Source: an uncultured Ruminococcus sp. (GTDB lineage: Bacteria; Bacillota; Clostridia; Lachnospirales; Lachnospiraceae). Taken from it: a stretch of DNA of 64,000 nt. The notes beneath the pieces were generated by a model. The model was not told where the DNA came from and made no database searches. It saw only the letters and a program-made list of their open reading frames with translations. The stretch is from assembly GCA_900066355.1 (NCBI GenBank), contig FMEL01000010.1, forward strand, positions 1 through 64,000. The letters are read 5' to 3'. Position 1 is the first letter of the stretch. The number at the start of each line of letters is the position of its first letter. This document shows, one piece after another, positions 52,543 through 61,130 of this stretch. The position numbers were made by a program, and so were the translations under genes.

Positions 52543-54326
52543 TTCTGTCCCTCCTGTCTGCCCGGAATCGTGATCGTTGCTGTCGTGCCTTTGCCCACCA
52601 CACTCTCGTAAGTAATGCCGTAATCTTCACCGTAATAAAGTTTCAGCCGCTTCTGTACATTATATACGCCAACTCCGTTTGAATGATAATTTACTTTGTG
52701 GCGGTCATAAATATGAGCCAGCGTTTCTTCATCCATTCCGACACCATCGTCAATGACCTGAAGAACAGCATTTCCGTCTTTTGGAAATCCCTTTATAATA
52801 AGAAGTCCTTTGCTCTCTTTGTACTTCAGACCATGGTAAATCGCATTCTCAATAATCGGCTGAAGCACCAATTTGATCAGTGGGATATGTAATATGGAAG
52901 GATCTACATCAATCTGGAATTCCAGTTTATCTTTGTAACGCATTTTCTGGATTGTCAGATAGCCACGTGCATATTCTACTTCATTGGCAATCGGAACAAC
53001 CTCATCCTCATTACTGATACTCTGGCGAAGAAGCCTTGCAAGTGAAGCCGTCATCAGGACAACCTCCTCATTTTTCTTTCCTTCTGCCATCCAGATGATA
53101 GAATCCAGCGTGTTGTAAAGGAAATGTGGGTTGATCTGAGACTGAAGTGCTTTCAGCTCGCTTTTTCGTTTCTGTTCCTGCTCATGGACATTCTGCTCCA
53201 TCAGTTCCTGAATACGGCGTGTCATCACATCAAATGACTTTGTCAGGCTGCCGATTTCATTTCTGGAATCTACAACAACATCAGAAACGCTGAAATCTCC
53301 CTCCTGAACTTTTTTCATGGAATCTCGCAGCTTCTGGATTGGAAGTGTGATACTTCTTGCCATAAATCTGGAAAAAAGAAGCGCCACGATCACCAGAACG
53401 ACCGCTGTCAACACATAGATACTCTGCGCCTGACGGCTTTTGCTGAGGAGTTCGCGGACATTGGTGCAGTCAACAACGGTCCATCCGGTTTTATCCGATC
53501 TGGAAATGGAATATAATTTTCCGTTATTCCCTGTTCCGGTCAGTACTGTATCATCGTCTGTATCCATGATCAGGCTGATATTCTCCGTCTGAAGTTCGTT
53601 ATAAAGCTGTTGCTGCTGTGGATGATAGACAATATTTCCCTTTGCATCAAGGATAAATGCATATCCTTTTGTTCCTACTGTACTCTGGTCGCAAAGGCCG
53701 CTGATCGCACTGTAATTCAGATCAATAAAAAAGACACCCTCTTTTTCTCCGCTGCCGCTGCGGTCACGGATTCCACGGCTTAAAGTGATCACCCACGGAC
53801 GTTCCCCACTGATAATATGCTGCACATGAGAAGAGGTCAGTGTCGGTCCTTCCGGACTGTTCAGCGCCTGCGTATACCATTCCTGTGTATTGAGCTTCAG
53901 ATCATGATTAACAGATTTGCTTCCATTATTAATAAGCATCCTGCCGCTTTTACTGATGATTCCTACATTTCGAATATCGCTTCGGCTGTCCAGAATGGTC
54001 TCAAACTGTTTCAGGATACGATAACGTCCTTCGCTATCAATTTCGTCCGAAAAAAGATAGTCCTGGACATCCTCGTTGCTCGAAATCAGATAGGCAATAT
54101 TTTCCATGTAATCAATGTAGGAGTCAATGTTCTGGTTCATCTGCTGGATGATTGTCTGTGTATACTGTGAAGAGTTTTCAAAAATAGAAGTATTTGTAAA
54201 ACGCATCGATACACCGGTCACGATCACAACTGCGCTGAGAACCAGAATGGCAACCGTTGAAAAAATAACACTCTGAATGCTGCTGAATCTTCCGATAAAC
54301 CTTGCTGACAGATTCCTTTTCTTCAT
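52539..54326 (-). CDS. Sensor histidine kinase (YesM/LytS-type)
   Basis: A 595-residue membrane kinase. TM1 is at residues ~21-42, then an extracellular Cache-type domain (~45-290; ISKSGRMLINNGSKSVN, YAFILDAKGNIVYHPQQ), TM2 at ~300-321, HAMP (~322-375), and a His_kinase domain with His401 in SQINPHFLYNTLD. The ATP-binding end has VDDGVGMDEE and GVGVYNVQKRLKLYYGEDYG. The ATG at 54326 overlaps the response regulator TGA (ATGA), and the gene's end overlaps the sensor gene by 4 nt. All three are thus translated together. Confidence 0.94.
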   Translation of the reverse strand: MKKRNLSARFIGRFSSIQSVIFSTVAILVLSAVVIVTGVSMRFTNTSIFENSSQYTQTIIQQMNQNIDSYIDYMENIAYLISSNEDVQDYLFSDEIDSEGRYRILKQFETILDSRSDIRNVGIISKSGRMLINNGSKSVNHDLKLNTQEWYTQALNSPEGPTLTSSHVQHIISGERPWVITLSRGIRDRSGSGEKEGVFFIDLNYSAISGLCDQSTVGTKGYAFILDAKGNIVYHPQQQQLYNELQTENISLIMDTDDDTVLTGTGNNGKLYSISRSDKTGWTVVDCTNVRELLSKSRQAQSIYVLTAVVLVIVALLFSRFMARSITLPIQKLRDSMKKVQEGDFSVSDVVVDSRNEIGSLTKSFDVMTRRIQELMEQNVHEQEQKRKSELKALQSQINPHFLYNTLDSIIWMAEGKKNEEVVLMTASLARLLRQSISNEDEVVPIANEVEYARGYLTIQKMRYKDKLEFQIDVDPSILHIPLIKLVLQPIIENAIYHGLKYKESKGLLIIKGFPKDGNAVLQVIDDGVGMDEETLAHIYDRHKVNYHSNGVGVYNVQKRLKLYYGEDYGITYESVVGKGTTATITIPGRQEGQK

Positions 54327-55942
54327 CGGCGTTTCTCCCTTGCGTATTCTGTCGGCGTGCATCCTGTCATCTTTTTAAACGAGATACCGAAATAGTGAGG
54401 ATCGGAAAATCCGACTTTTTCAGCAATCTCATAGTTTTTCATCGTAGTATTTTCCAGAAGTTCCTTTGCCTTCTCCATACGGGTACGGATCAGAACTTCC
54501 GTAAAGGTCTCACCGGTTTCTTCTTTAAATATGGTACTGAAATAACTGGTGCTGATATTTAAATAAGAACAGATACTGTTCAGGCTGAGATCCGGAACCA
54601 TGTAATTTTTCTGTATATAGTCGATTGCAAGACGTGCCTGACGCTCACTGCTTGACGTATTCATTGCAGAAAGAATACTGATCACACGTTTTGTATGGCG
54701 TGCAACTACTTCGCATGCCTCTCCGAAAAACTTCTGATCAGTGATCTCGCGGATCAGTTCATCTCGGCCTTCCCGGATCTGCTCCATATCTGCTGAAACA
54801 TCTTCGCAGGCATTGTCCATGGTTCGTATAACCTGCTGAAGATACATACAGGCACGGCTTTTTTGCATCAGTGCATTACGAATCAAATCTTCAATTGATA
54901 CAAGCGTCTGAAAGACCAGGTCTTCCTGCCCGGTTTTTAATGCTTCTTTCAAAACAGAAAGCGGTTCATCTATCGAGATTTCCTGTACCGGATGTTTTTC
55001 TTCCATATCAATAAGAAGATTCCCTCCCAGAAGGTAACGGTACTGCAGGGTATCCTGTGCCATGTTGTGGGACTGTACCAGTTCTTCCGGTTTCTTCACC
55101 CATTTACCGATTCCCATAGATACGTCAAATCCCATAACTTCTTTTGTCTTCTCCTGAATTTCCCGACAGATTTCTCTTGTCTTTTCGGTGAAGTTGCGGC
55201 TCCATTTTTCCTGAAACAGGATTCCGACACGATTGTTCCCTTCCTGATATGCAAATCCTGCTTCTTCACGTGTCACGATCTCATCGCTGATATTGTAGAG
55301 AACAAATGCCATGAGTGCACTTTCCTGCTGTTTTTCGGTATCCAGTTCATACATTCCTGAATAAAGGTCGATATCAAAAAGAGCCACACGATAGCTAATT
55401 GCAGAAATGTCGATTCCCATCTCTGCAAGGCGCTGGATGCTTTTGCTCACATCGGTGGTACAATTGACCAGAGCCTCCATATTTTTAGAACGGATTACCT
55501 GTACATTTTTGCGGTATTTCTCTGAATTTTCGGTCAGCTTGTTCATTTTGTTTTTTTCACGGCGAAGCTGATCGACTTTTTCTTTCATTTTATTGATCAC
55601 TCCGGTAAGTTCCATGGCAGTCACCGGTTTCAGAAGGTATTCGCTGACACCATACTGGATGGCCTTTTTGGCGTATTCAAATTCGCCGAAGCCGCTGAAT
55701 ATCACGATCACGACATCCGGATAATTGTCATGCAGAAATTTACTGAGTTCCATACCGTCCATATATGGCATGAGAATATCGGTCAGAACAATGTCCACGG
55801 GATGTTCTTTTACAAATTCTGATGCCTGTTTGCCGTTTTCGCAGTCACCCACAAGTTCACAGTCCAGACTTTTCCAGTCGATGTTTTCTTTGATGGCATC
55901 ACGAACAAGGATTTCGTCATCTACAAGTAGTATTCGATACAT
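54323..55942 (-). CDS. Response regulator with AraC-type output (YesN-type)
   Basis: A 539-residue regulator. The receiver (1-120) keeps DDE at 8-10, the phospho-acceptor Asp55 (DIVLTDILMPYMDG), a Ser in VIFSGFGEF and Lys in YLLKPV. A long linker (~130-430) follows, then two AraC helix-turn-helix motifs (LSLNSICSYLNISTSYFSTIFKEETG, NYEIAEKVGFSDPHYFGISFKKMTG, TPTEYAREKRR). It is first gene of the sensor operon. The pseudogene at 27563-28905 is a collapsed relative of this kinase/regulator type. Confidence 0.94.
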   Translation of the reverse strand: MYRILLVDDEILVRDAIKENIDWKSLDCELVGDCENGKQASEFVKEHPVDIVLTDILMPYMDGMELSKFLHDNYPDVVIVIFSGFGEFEYAKKAIQYGVSEYLLKPVTAMELTGVINKMKEKVDQLRREKNKMNKLTENSEKYRKNVQVIRSKNMEALVNCTTDVSKSIQRLAEMGIDISAISYRVALFDIDLYSGMYELDTEKQQESALMAFVLYNISDEIVTREEAGFAYQEGNNRVGILFQEKWSRNFTEKTREICREIQEKTKEVMGFDVSMGIGKWVKKPEELVQSHNMAQDTLQYRYLLGGNLLIDMEEKHPVQEISIDEPLSVLKEALKTGQEDLVFQTLVSIEDLIRNALMQKSRACMYLQQVIRTMDNACEDVSADMEQIREGRDELIREITDQKFFGEACEVVARHTKRVISILSAMNTSSSERQARLAIDYIQKNYMVPDLSLNSICSYLNISTSYFSTIFKEETGETFTEVLIRTRMEKAKELLENTTMKNYEIAEKVGFSDPHYFGISFKKMTGCTPTEYAREKRR

Positions 55943-56251
55943 GTATTTTGCTCCCCCATCTATATCAATTCATGTACTTCTGGATATTTCCCAGTATTTT
56001 ATTGTAACATGATTTGGGGTGTTTGGGTACAGGAAATGTGGGAGTTTTGTTAAAAAAAATACAATAAAAGGGATATAGCATAATCACATCTCCACCATGT
56101 TATTTTCCCAATAAAATACCCCACACAGGCGCTTGCTTTGCGTGGCCCGGTGGGGTGCGCGAAGAGAGAGCGGCCTTCGCAACTGTGAGCGCACTCCCCT
56201 CGCAATTTTTTTTAATTGTCAAATTATTTAACGGATCTGAGGGCAGTTCCC
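55943..56251. other. Intergenic region upstream of the regulator and downstream of the aldo/keto reductase
   Basis: The first part (55943-56090) should hold the promoter of the sensor operon; a TACAAT box lies near 56003-56008 on the minus strand but no good -35 is seen. The second part is GC-rich and structured, described separately (56116-56213). No coding frame is supported. Confidence 0.4.
56116..56213 (+). ncRNA. GC-rich structured element, possible ncRNA or palindromic repeat
   Basis: ACCCCAC (56118-56124) pairs with GTGGGGT (56150-56156) around an inner GC-rich stem. GCGAAG (56159-56164) pairs with CTTCGC (56175-56180). The plus strand then runs through GCGCACTCCCC and ends in T8 (56206-56213). 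It stands out sharply from its AT-rich neighbourhood. It could be a short RNA, a two-way terminator for the aldo/keto reductase operon, or a dispersed palindromic repeat. Confidence 0.4.
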
Positions 56252-57253
56252 TTATTTTACAATATATCCCTCTTCATCCCACAGATCATGCCAGTCTTTT
56301 GCGCCTTCCCACAGGAATACCTGGCCTTTAACCAGTCTGTTTCCTTTTTCGAGTGTACCGATCTTTGCCATTTCCTCATCGGTCAGCGGATCTTCTGTGA
56401 CGCATTTCAGGTTGCTTACATAGTTATGTACTGAGAACGGAATGGAGATTTCTCCTCTCTGATGAGCCCATTTCAGAGCGATCAGTGCCGGATGAACACC
56501 ATGTGCTTTTGCAATCTCCTGCATTTCCGGTGTCTGCATATCAGCAACATCTTCCGGGCAGATATCTCTTTCCGGTCTTCTTGGTGAACCAAGTGGCATA
56601 TATCCTACCGGCTGAATGTTGTGTGCAACAAGATAATCATACTGCTCCTGCTGCTGGAAGCATGGATGAAGTTCCAGTTCACATGCTGCAGGTTTGATTT
56701 TCATTAATGGAAGAACTGCTTCCAGTTTCGGAATGGTCATGTTGGAAATACCGATGTAACGGATTTTTCCTTTTTCTACCAGCTCTTCGCACTGACGGTA
56801 GGTATCCATGAATTCTTCTACGCTGAACGGTCTGGAATCCGGATTTCTGGAATCCACATCACAAAATGGTGCATGGTAATTCGGGAATGGCCAGTGAATG
56901 AAGTACAGATCCACATAGTCGCATTTCAGATCCTGAATGCTCTTTGTGCATGCTTCTTCTACTTTTCTGTGCATGTCATTCCATACTTTTGTCATGATGA
57001 AGAGGTCTTTTCTTTCTACGACGCCTTCTTTGATTGCTGCTTCAAAAACTTCACCGATCTGATGCTCATTTCCATAGCATGCTGCACAGTCAAACATACG
57101 ATATCCGCTGCGGATTGCTCCTGCAACTGCTGCAGATACATCTTCTGCGTTTACCCTGTCAGAACCAAATGTTCCCATACCCATACATGGTACTTCTTCT
57201 CCTGACGGAAGTGTTACTTTCGGCACGATTGCCGGATCGATAAATTCTGCCAT
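56252..57253 (-). CDS. Aldo/keto reductase
   Basis: A 333-residue NAD(P)H-dependent TIM-barrel oxidoreductase. The catalytic set is visible: Asp and Tyr in MFDCAACYGNEHQIG, Lys in FIMTKVWNDMH, His in DLYFIHWPFP. The ISNM and MPLGSPRRPERD segments belong to the cofactor-binding side. AGGAGG lies 7 nt before the ATG. It is last in the dehydrogenase, PfkB kinase, aldo/keto reductase group (105-nt gap, with a small TCATGC/GCATGA stem in it). It may reduce a sugar aldehyde or oxidise a polyol in this pathway. Confidence 0.9.
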   Translation of the reverse strand: MAEFIDPAIVPKVTLPSGEEVPCMGMGTFGSDRVNAEDVSAAVAGAIRSGYRMFDCAACYGNEHQIGEVFEAAIKEGVVERKDLFIMTKVWNDMHRKVEEACTKSIQDLKCDYVDLYFIHWPFPNYHAPFCDVDSRNPDSRPFSVEEFMDTYRQCEELVEKGKIRYIGISNMTIPKLEAVLPLMKIKPAACELELHPCFQQQEQYDYLVAHNIQPVGYMPLGSPRRPERDICPEDVADMQTPEMQEIAKAHGVHPALIALKWAHQRGEISIPFSVHNYVSNLKCVTEDPLTDEEMAKIGTLEKGNRLVKGQVFLWEGAKDWHDLWDEEGYIVK

Positions 57254-57357
57254 TTTTATTTCCTCCTGATTTTGATTATATAGTTTTCGTTAGCTTAATG
57301 TTTGACACCTTTCAAATTCAAATGCTTTGTCATGCAGGCATGACCGCATTATAAATT

Positions 57358-58287
57358 TTAAAGTCTTTGTATAGCAATCTGCGGTAACAGTTTTTCCATA
57401 TCTTCCATTACAAAGAATCCAGTCTCTTCACGCATCGCTGCTGCCGCGGAGATTGCGCTTGCTCTTCTTAATGTTTCTTCGAGAGAAAGTCCCTCGCTTA
57501 AGCCCAGTGCAAATCCGGCGATCATGGAATCACCGCATCCTACGGTATTGACTGCATTGATCTTCGGAACGATTGCACGGAAGATTCCTTCCTCCCCCAC
57601 TGCCAGCGAACCGTCTGCGCCAAGTGAAACCGCAACGATCTCCACGCCATTTGCGTGAATCGTTTTTGCCGCATCAATGATATCCTGCATGTCATCGCAG
57701 TGTTTACCGGTCAGCATACGGATCTCATCAATGTTTGGTTTGATCAGTGTCGGGCATGCCTCGATGCCCATCTCCAGAAGCTTACCGCTCGTATCAAGGA
57801 TTACCGGTTTGCCGGCTTCTTTTACGATCCTGACCAGTCTCTGGTATGCTGTTCCGTCAAGTCCTTTCGGCACACTGCCGGACATGGATACAACGTCTGC
57901 ATCTTTTACCAGTTCTCTGAATTTCTTTTCGAATCCGGCAAAATCTTCTTCTGTCAATGTAAATCCCGGCTCCAGAAATTCTGTCTGCACATGATTTACC
58001 TCATCCCAGATATTGATGCAGGATCTGCTCTCTGCATTCACATGATAAAAATCACCTTTGATGCCGAATGGTTTCAGCGCATCTTCGATATAGTTTCCTG
58101 CATGGCCGCCCACAAATCCGGTTGCAACAACCTCTGCCCCATAAATAGATGCCGGTTTGGATACGTTCAGACCTTTACCGCCGGGAACATAAGAACATTC
58201 CCGGACACGGTTGACTTCGCCTGTTTTAAAATCATCTACCACATATCTTTTGTCGATTGCGGCATTCAATGTCACTGTCAGTATCAT
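57358..58287 (-). CDS. 1-phosphofructokinase-family hexose kinase (PfkB type)
   Basis: A 309-residue ribokinase-fold kinase of the FruK/LacC group, which phosphorylates fructose-1-P or tagatose-6-P to the 1,6-bisphosphate. Seen: TLNAAIDKRYVVDDF at the N-terminus, PGGKGLNVSKPASIYG, and the catalytic NTVGCGDSMIAGFALG near residue 250. It starts 2 nt after the dehydrogenase stop (TGA AA ATG), with its ribosome binding site inside the end of that gene. Together with the class II aldolase at 62164-63015 it would finish a ketohexose bisphosphate route. Confidence 0.9.
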   Translation of the reverse strand: MILTVTLNAAIDKRYVVDDFKTGEVNRVRECSYVPGGKGLNVSKPASIYGAEVVATGFVGGHAGNYIEDALKPFGIKGDFYHVNAESRSCINIWDEVNHVQTEFLEPGFTLTEEDFAGFEKKFRELVKDADVVSMSGSVPKGLDGTAYQRLVRIVKEAGKPVILDTSGKLLEMGIEACPTLIKPNIDEIRMLTGKHCDDMQDIIDAAKTIHANGVEIVAVSLGADGSLAVGEEGIFRAIVPKINAVNTVGCGDSMIAGFALGLSEGLSLEETLRRASAISAAAAMREETGFFVMEDMEKLLPQIAIQRL

Positions 58288-58289
58288 TT

Positions 58290-59342
58290 TCAGTCTTCCT
58301 CGTTTGATAAGAGAATCTTTCCTTTTACAAGTCCCGGTGTTTTAAATAACTGGAATGCTTCCTGTGCCTGGCTCATCGGGATCTTTTTGTAAACGAAGCC
58401 CGGATCAAATTTCAGCTGGCCTGTTGCAAAATAATGCGCTGTCAGATCCCATTCACGTCCCGGGAACGGTGCACTGTAGGACATCCAGGAACCGGTCAGT
58501 TTGAACTCTTTACGATTCATGTTTTCCCACTGCGCAGGTGTGAAGGTCAAATTCTCATGTGGAGTACCGATAAAGCATACATGAGCTTTGTTTGCAGCAA
58601 GTTCGAAGGCCATATGCATGGTTGGAACCTGTCCTGCTGTCTCGAATACAAATCCGTATCCTTTGCCGCCAGTGATCGCCATTGCTTTTTCCATGTAACC
58701 TTCTTCTTTTGTATTGATGACTTCATCTGCACCAAGGCGTTTTGCAAGATCAAGACGCTCATTGCTGATATCGAATACAACAACTTTCTTTGATCCGAAG
58801 ATTTTTGTCCACTGCATAGTGAACATTCCGACTGTACCGCCGCCGAGGATTGCTACATACTCTCCGCCATGATAATCGTTCTGGAATACACCATGGATAG
58901 CCACAGTTGCAGGTTCAAACATTGCGCCCTGCTCATAGGAAACGCTCTTGTCAAACGGAACTGCATTCTGCTCCGGAACTACAACATAATCTGCGTTGCT
59001 TCCCTGCTGTCTGGAACCGATAAAGCTGTAATGTTTGCAAAGGGAGAAGTTGCCCTTCTGGCAGTCGTCACATTTCATGCATGGAAGAAGTGGTGCTCCG
59101 GATACACGGTCGCCGACTTTTACCTTTGTTACACCTTCACCGACTTCTACTACATCACCGGAAAATTCATGACCGAGAACGATCGGGTAAAAATGTACGC
59201 CATGATTCAGAACACGCGGGATGTCAGATCCGCAGATGCCGGAATATCTGACTTTGATCTTTACGGCGCCTTTTGTTACCTTTGGTTCTTCAATTTCCTG
59301 ATACTGTACATCTTCATTTGCAACTACTACTGCTGCTTTCAT
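58290..59342 (-). CDS. Zinc-dependent sugar alcohol dehydrogenase (GatD-like)
   Basis: A 350-residue medium-chain dehydrogenase. The N-terminal half has catalytic zinc ligands in YSGICGSDIPRVLNHG and VLGHEFSGDVVEVG, and four structural-zinc cysteines in PCMKCDDCQKGNFSLC. The Rossmann part has AILGGGTVGMFTMQW and VFDISNERLDLAKRLGADE. It resembles galactitol-1-phosphate 5-dehydrogenase and sorbitol dehydrogenases. With no PTS nearby, a free polyol is as likely a substrate as a phosphorylated one. The ribosome binding site AAAGGAG lies in a 7-bp hairpin directly upstream, which should restrict its translation. Confidence 0.87.
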   Translation of the reverse strand: MKAAVVVANEDVQYQEIEEPKVTKGAVKIKVRYSGICGSDIPRVLNHGVHFYPIVLGHEFSGDVVEVGEGVTKVKVGDRVSGAPLLPCMKCDDCQKGNFSLCKHYSFIGSRQQGSNADYVVVPEQNAVPFDKSVSYEQGAMFEPATVAIHGVFQNDYHGGEYVAILGGGTVGMFTMQWTKIFGSKKVVVFDISNERLDLAKRLGADEVINTKEEGYMEKAMAITGGKGYGFVFETAGQVPTMHMAFELAANKAHVCFIGTPHENLTFTPAQWENMNRKEFKLTGSWMSYSAPFPGREWDLTAHYFATGQLKFDPGFVYKKIPMSQAQEAFQLFKTPGLVKGKILLSNEED

Positions 59343-59565
59343 AATATATTACTCCTTTCGTGAAAGGAGGGAAAACTCCCCACTAAAGTGGGGGATTACT
59401 CCGAGGGGACGAGCGCGTCGCCCCCTCGGGCACCCCCTGCGCTTTCTGGAAAAACAAGCCCATTTTATTGAAACTTGAAGTTCTCGGGAACTGTTTTCTC
59501 TCCTGACTATTCAAATATGTAAGTTATCCCGCGTGGGGACATTCTATTTGCTGAAAATCATTAAA
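59343..59565 (-). promoter_or_regulatory. Structured 223-nt leader before the dehydrogenase gene
   Basis: Three consecutive stems are seen (plus-strand coordinates): CTCCTTT/AAAGGAG (59352-59358 with 59363-59369), CCCCACT/AGTGGGG (59378-59384 with 59387-59393), and CCGAGGGG/CCCCTCGG (59401-59408 with 59422-59429) enclosing CGA/TCG. A weaker AGTTCTCGGGAACT symmetry lies near 59479. The first stem holds the ribosome binding site of the dehydrogenase, 9 nt from its ATG. The GC content is far above that of the neighbouring genes. It could be a cis-regulatory RNA or an inserted palindromic element. Confidence 0.6.
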
Positions 59566-61077
59566 TCACTTTGTCATCATATGTGCCAGAGACTTGTAAA
59601 GTTCAAGATACGTCTCATAAGTCTTATCATACACTTCCTTATTCTCCGGGTTTGGCTCATGGCGACGTGTTTCTTTTACGGTAATGGAAACGGCTTCATC
59701 ATAATCTTTGTAAAGTCCGACTCCGACACCTGCAAGGATTGCGGCTCCAAGCGTTGTTGCTGTATCGGACGCCGGTACAACGATCGGTTTTCCTGTGATA
59801 TCGGATTTGATCTGTGTCCAGAGAAGAGAATTCGCAGAACCGCCCATTGCTCTTAAGACTTCTGCATTTGCTCCGGCTGCCTCTGCCACCTCAAGATTGT
59901 GGCGCAGAGAAAGTGCCACGCCTTCCATGCAGGCACGTACCATATGGCCTTTGGTCTTTGCAAAATCAAGTCCGTAGAAAACACCTTTTGCATATGGATT
60001 CCAGATTGGGGAACGCTCACCGGACATATATGGAAGGAAGACGACTCCGTCACTGCCCGGATTGATTTTTTCTGCAATCTCATTGAGCTGATTCAAAGAA
60101 GATGCTCCTGTCTGTTCCTTCATCATTCGCTCATAATCGGCAAATTCACGTTCAAACCAGCGCATCACTCCGCCGCCACCGGTCGTTCCGCCCTGCAGAA
60201 GCCATTTACCCGTAATGACATGATACCCGAGGATCAGTCGTGGATCTGCTTTGTATTCATCCATGCAGATGCTCATTCCACCTGCCTGTCCACCCTGTTC
60301 CTGTGTTTCTCCCGGATGAATGACACCGGCACCCAGAGTTCCACAGGCTGCATCCAGACCACCTGCTACAACCGGGGTTCCTTCCGCGAGTCCGCACTCT
60401 GCGGCTGCTTTTGCTGTCACGGTACCTACGATATGGTCACATTCGCAGATCTCCGGCAAAAATTCCATCGGAATTCCGAGGCGTCTGCACATCTCTTCGT
60501 CCCAGCATCCCTTCTTCATATCGAAACAGTGAAGGCCGTATCCCTGAGACATATCCTGTGTGATCGCGCCTGTCAGCTTAAAGGCAATAAAACTGTTGGA
60601 CTGGAGGATCTTGTCGATCTTTTCATAAACCTCCGGAAGATTTTCTTTGTACCAGATGATCTTTGCTGTCGTATAAGACGGCTGAAGTGAATTTCCTGCA
60701 ACTTCAAAGATTTTATCCTCACCGATTTCCTTATTCAGCCGTTCACAGATATCCTGTGCACGGGTGTCCATCCAGATCGGTGTATTGGTAAGTACTTTGC
60801 CCTCTTTGTCAAGCGCGATGGCAGACCAGCTCTGTCCGTCGATGCCGACTCCGGCAATCTCCGCCGGAGCAATACCTGCTTTCTGCACGGTTTCTTTCGT
60901 TGCCCTGCATACAGCACTCCACCATTCCTCCGGATTCTGCTCCGCCCAGCCTTCCTGTGGATAGTATACCGGATAGTCGCCATTGGCTGCGGCCAGAACT
61001 TTGCCCTCTTTATCAAACACCGCTACCTTACAGGCACTTGTTCCGATGTCGATTCCAAGTAAATATGATTTCATCAT
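59566..61077 (-). CDS. xylB: Xylulokinase-like FGGY kinase
   Basis: A 503-residue ketose kinase. LLGIDIGTSACKVAVFDKEG, WAEQNPEEWW, GVGIDGQSWSAIALD and NTPIWMDTRAQDICERLN form the N-terminal XylB pattern; GGLDAACGTLGAGV and AMGGSANSLLWTQIKSDITGKPIVVP the C-terminal part. The product GIDGQ and TDTRA-type catalytic segments are intact. XylB works on D-xylulose, but relatives in polyol clusters accept tagatose, fructose or ribulose. It follows the LacI gene by 53 nt. Either of two adjacent ATGs (61077, 61074) may be the start. Confidence 0.88.
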   Translation of the reverse strand: MMKSYLLGIDIGTSACKVAVFDKEGKVLAAANGDYPVYYPQEGWAEQNPEEWWSAVCRATKETVQKAGIAPAEIAGVGIDGQSWSAIALDKEGKVLTNTPIWMDTRAQDICERLNKEIGEDKIFEVAGNSLQPSYTTAKIIWYKENLPEVYEKIDKILQSNSFIAFKLTGAITQDMSQGYGLHCFDMKKGCWDEEMCRRLGIPMEFLPEICECDHIVGTVTAKAAAECGLAEGTPVVAGGLDAACGTLGAGVIHPGETQEQGGQAGGMSICMDEYKADPRLILGYHVITGKWLLQGGTTGGGGVMRWFEREFADYERMMKEQTGASSLNQLNEIAEKINPGSDGVVFLPYMSGERSPIWNPYAKGVFYGLDFAKTKGHMVRACMEGVALSLRHNLEVAEAAGANAEVLRAMGGSANSLLWTQIKSDITGKPIVVPASDTATTLGAAILAGVGVGLYKDYDEAVSITVKETRRHEPNPENKEVYDKTYETYLELYKSLAHMMTK

Positions 61078-61130
61078 TTTGCTGCTCCCATTTCTCCGGC
61101 TGCCCGGAGTTCCTTCTCTTTATCAGATGT

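Noticed and set aside
59343..59565. IS200/IS605 end or TnpB guide RNA
   Set aside because: The hairpins recall such ends, but no tnpA, tnpB or matching second end was found.
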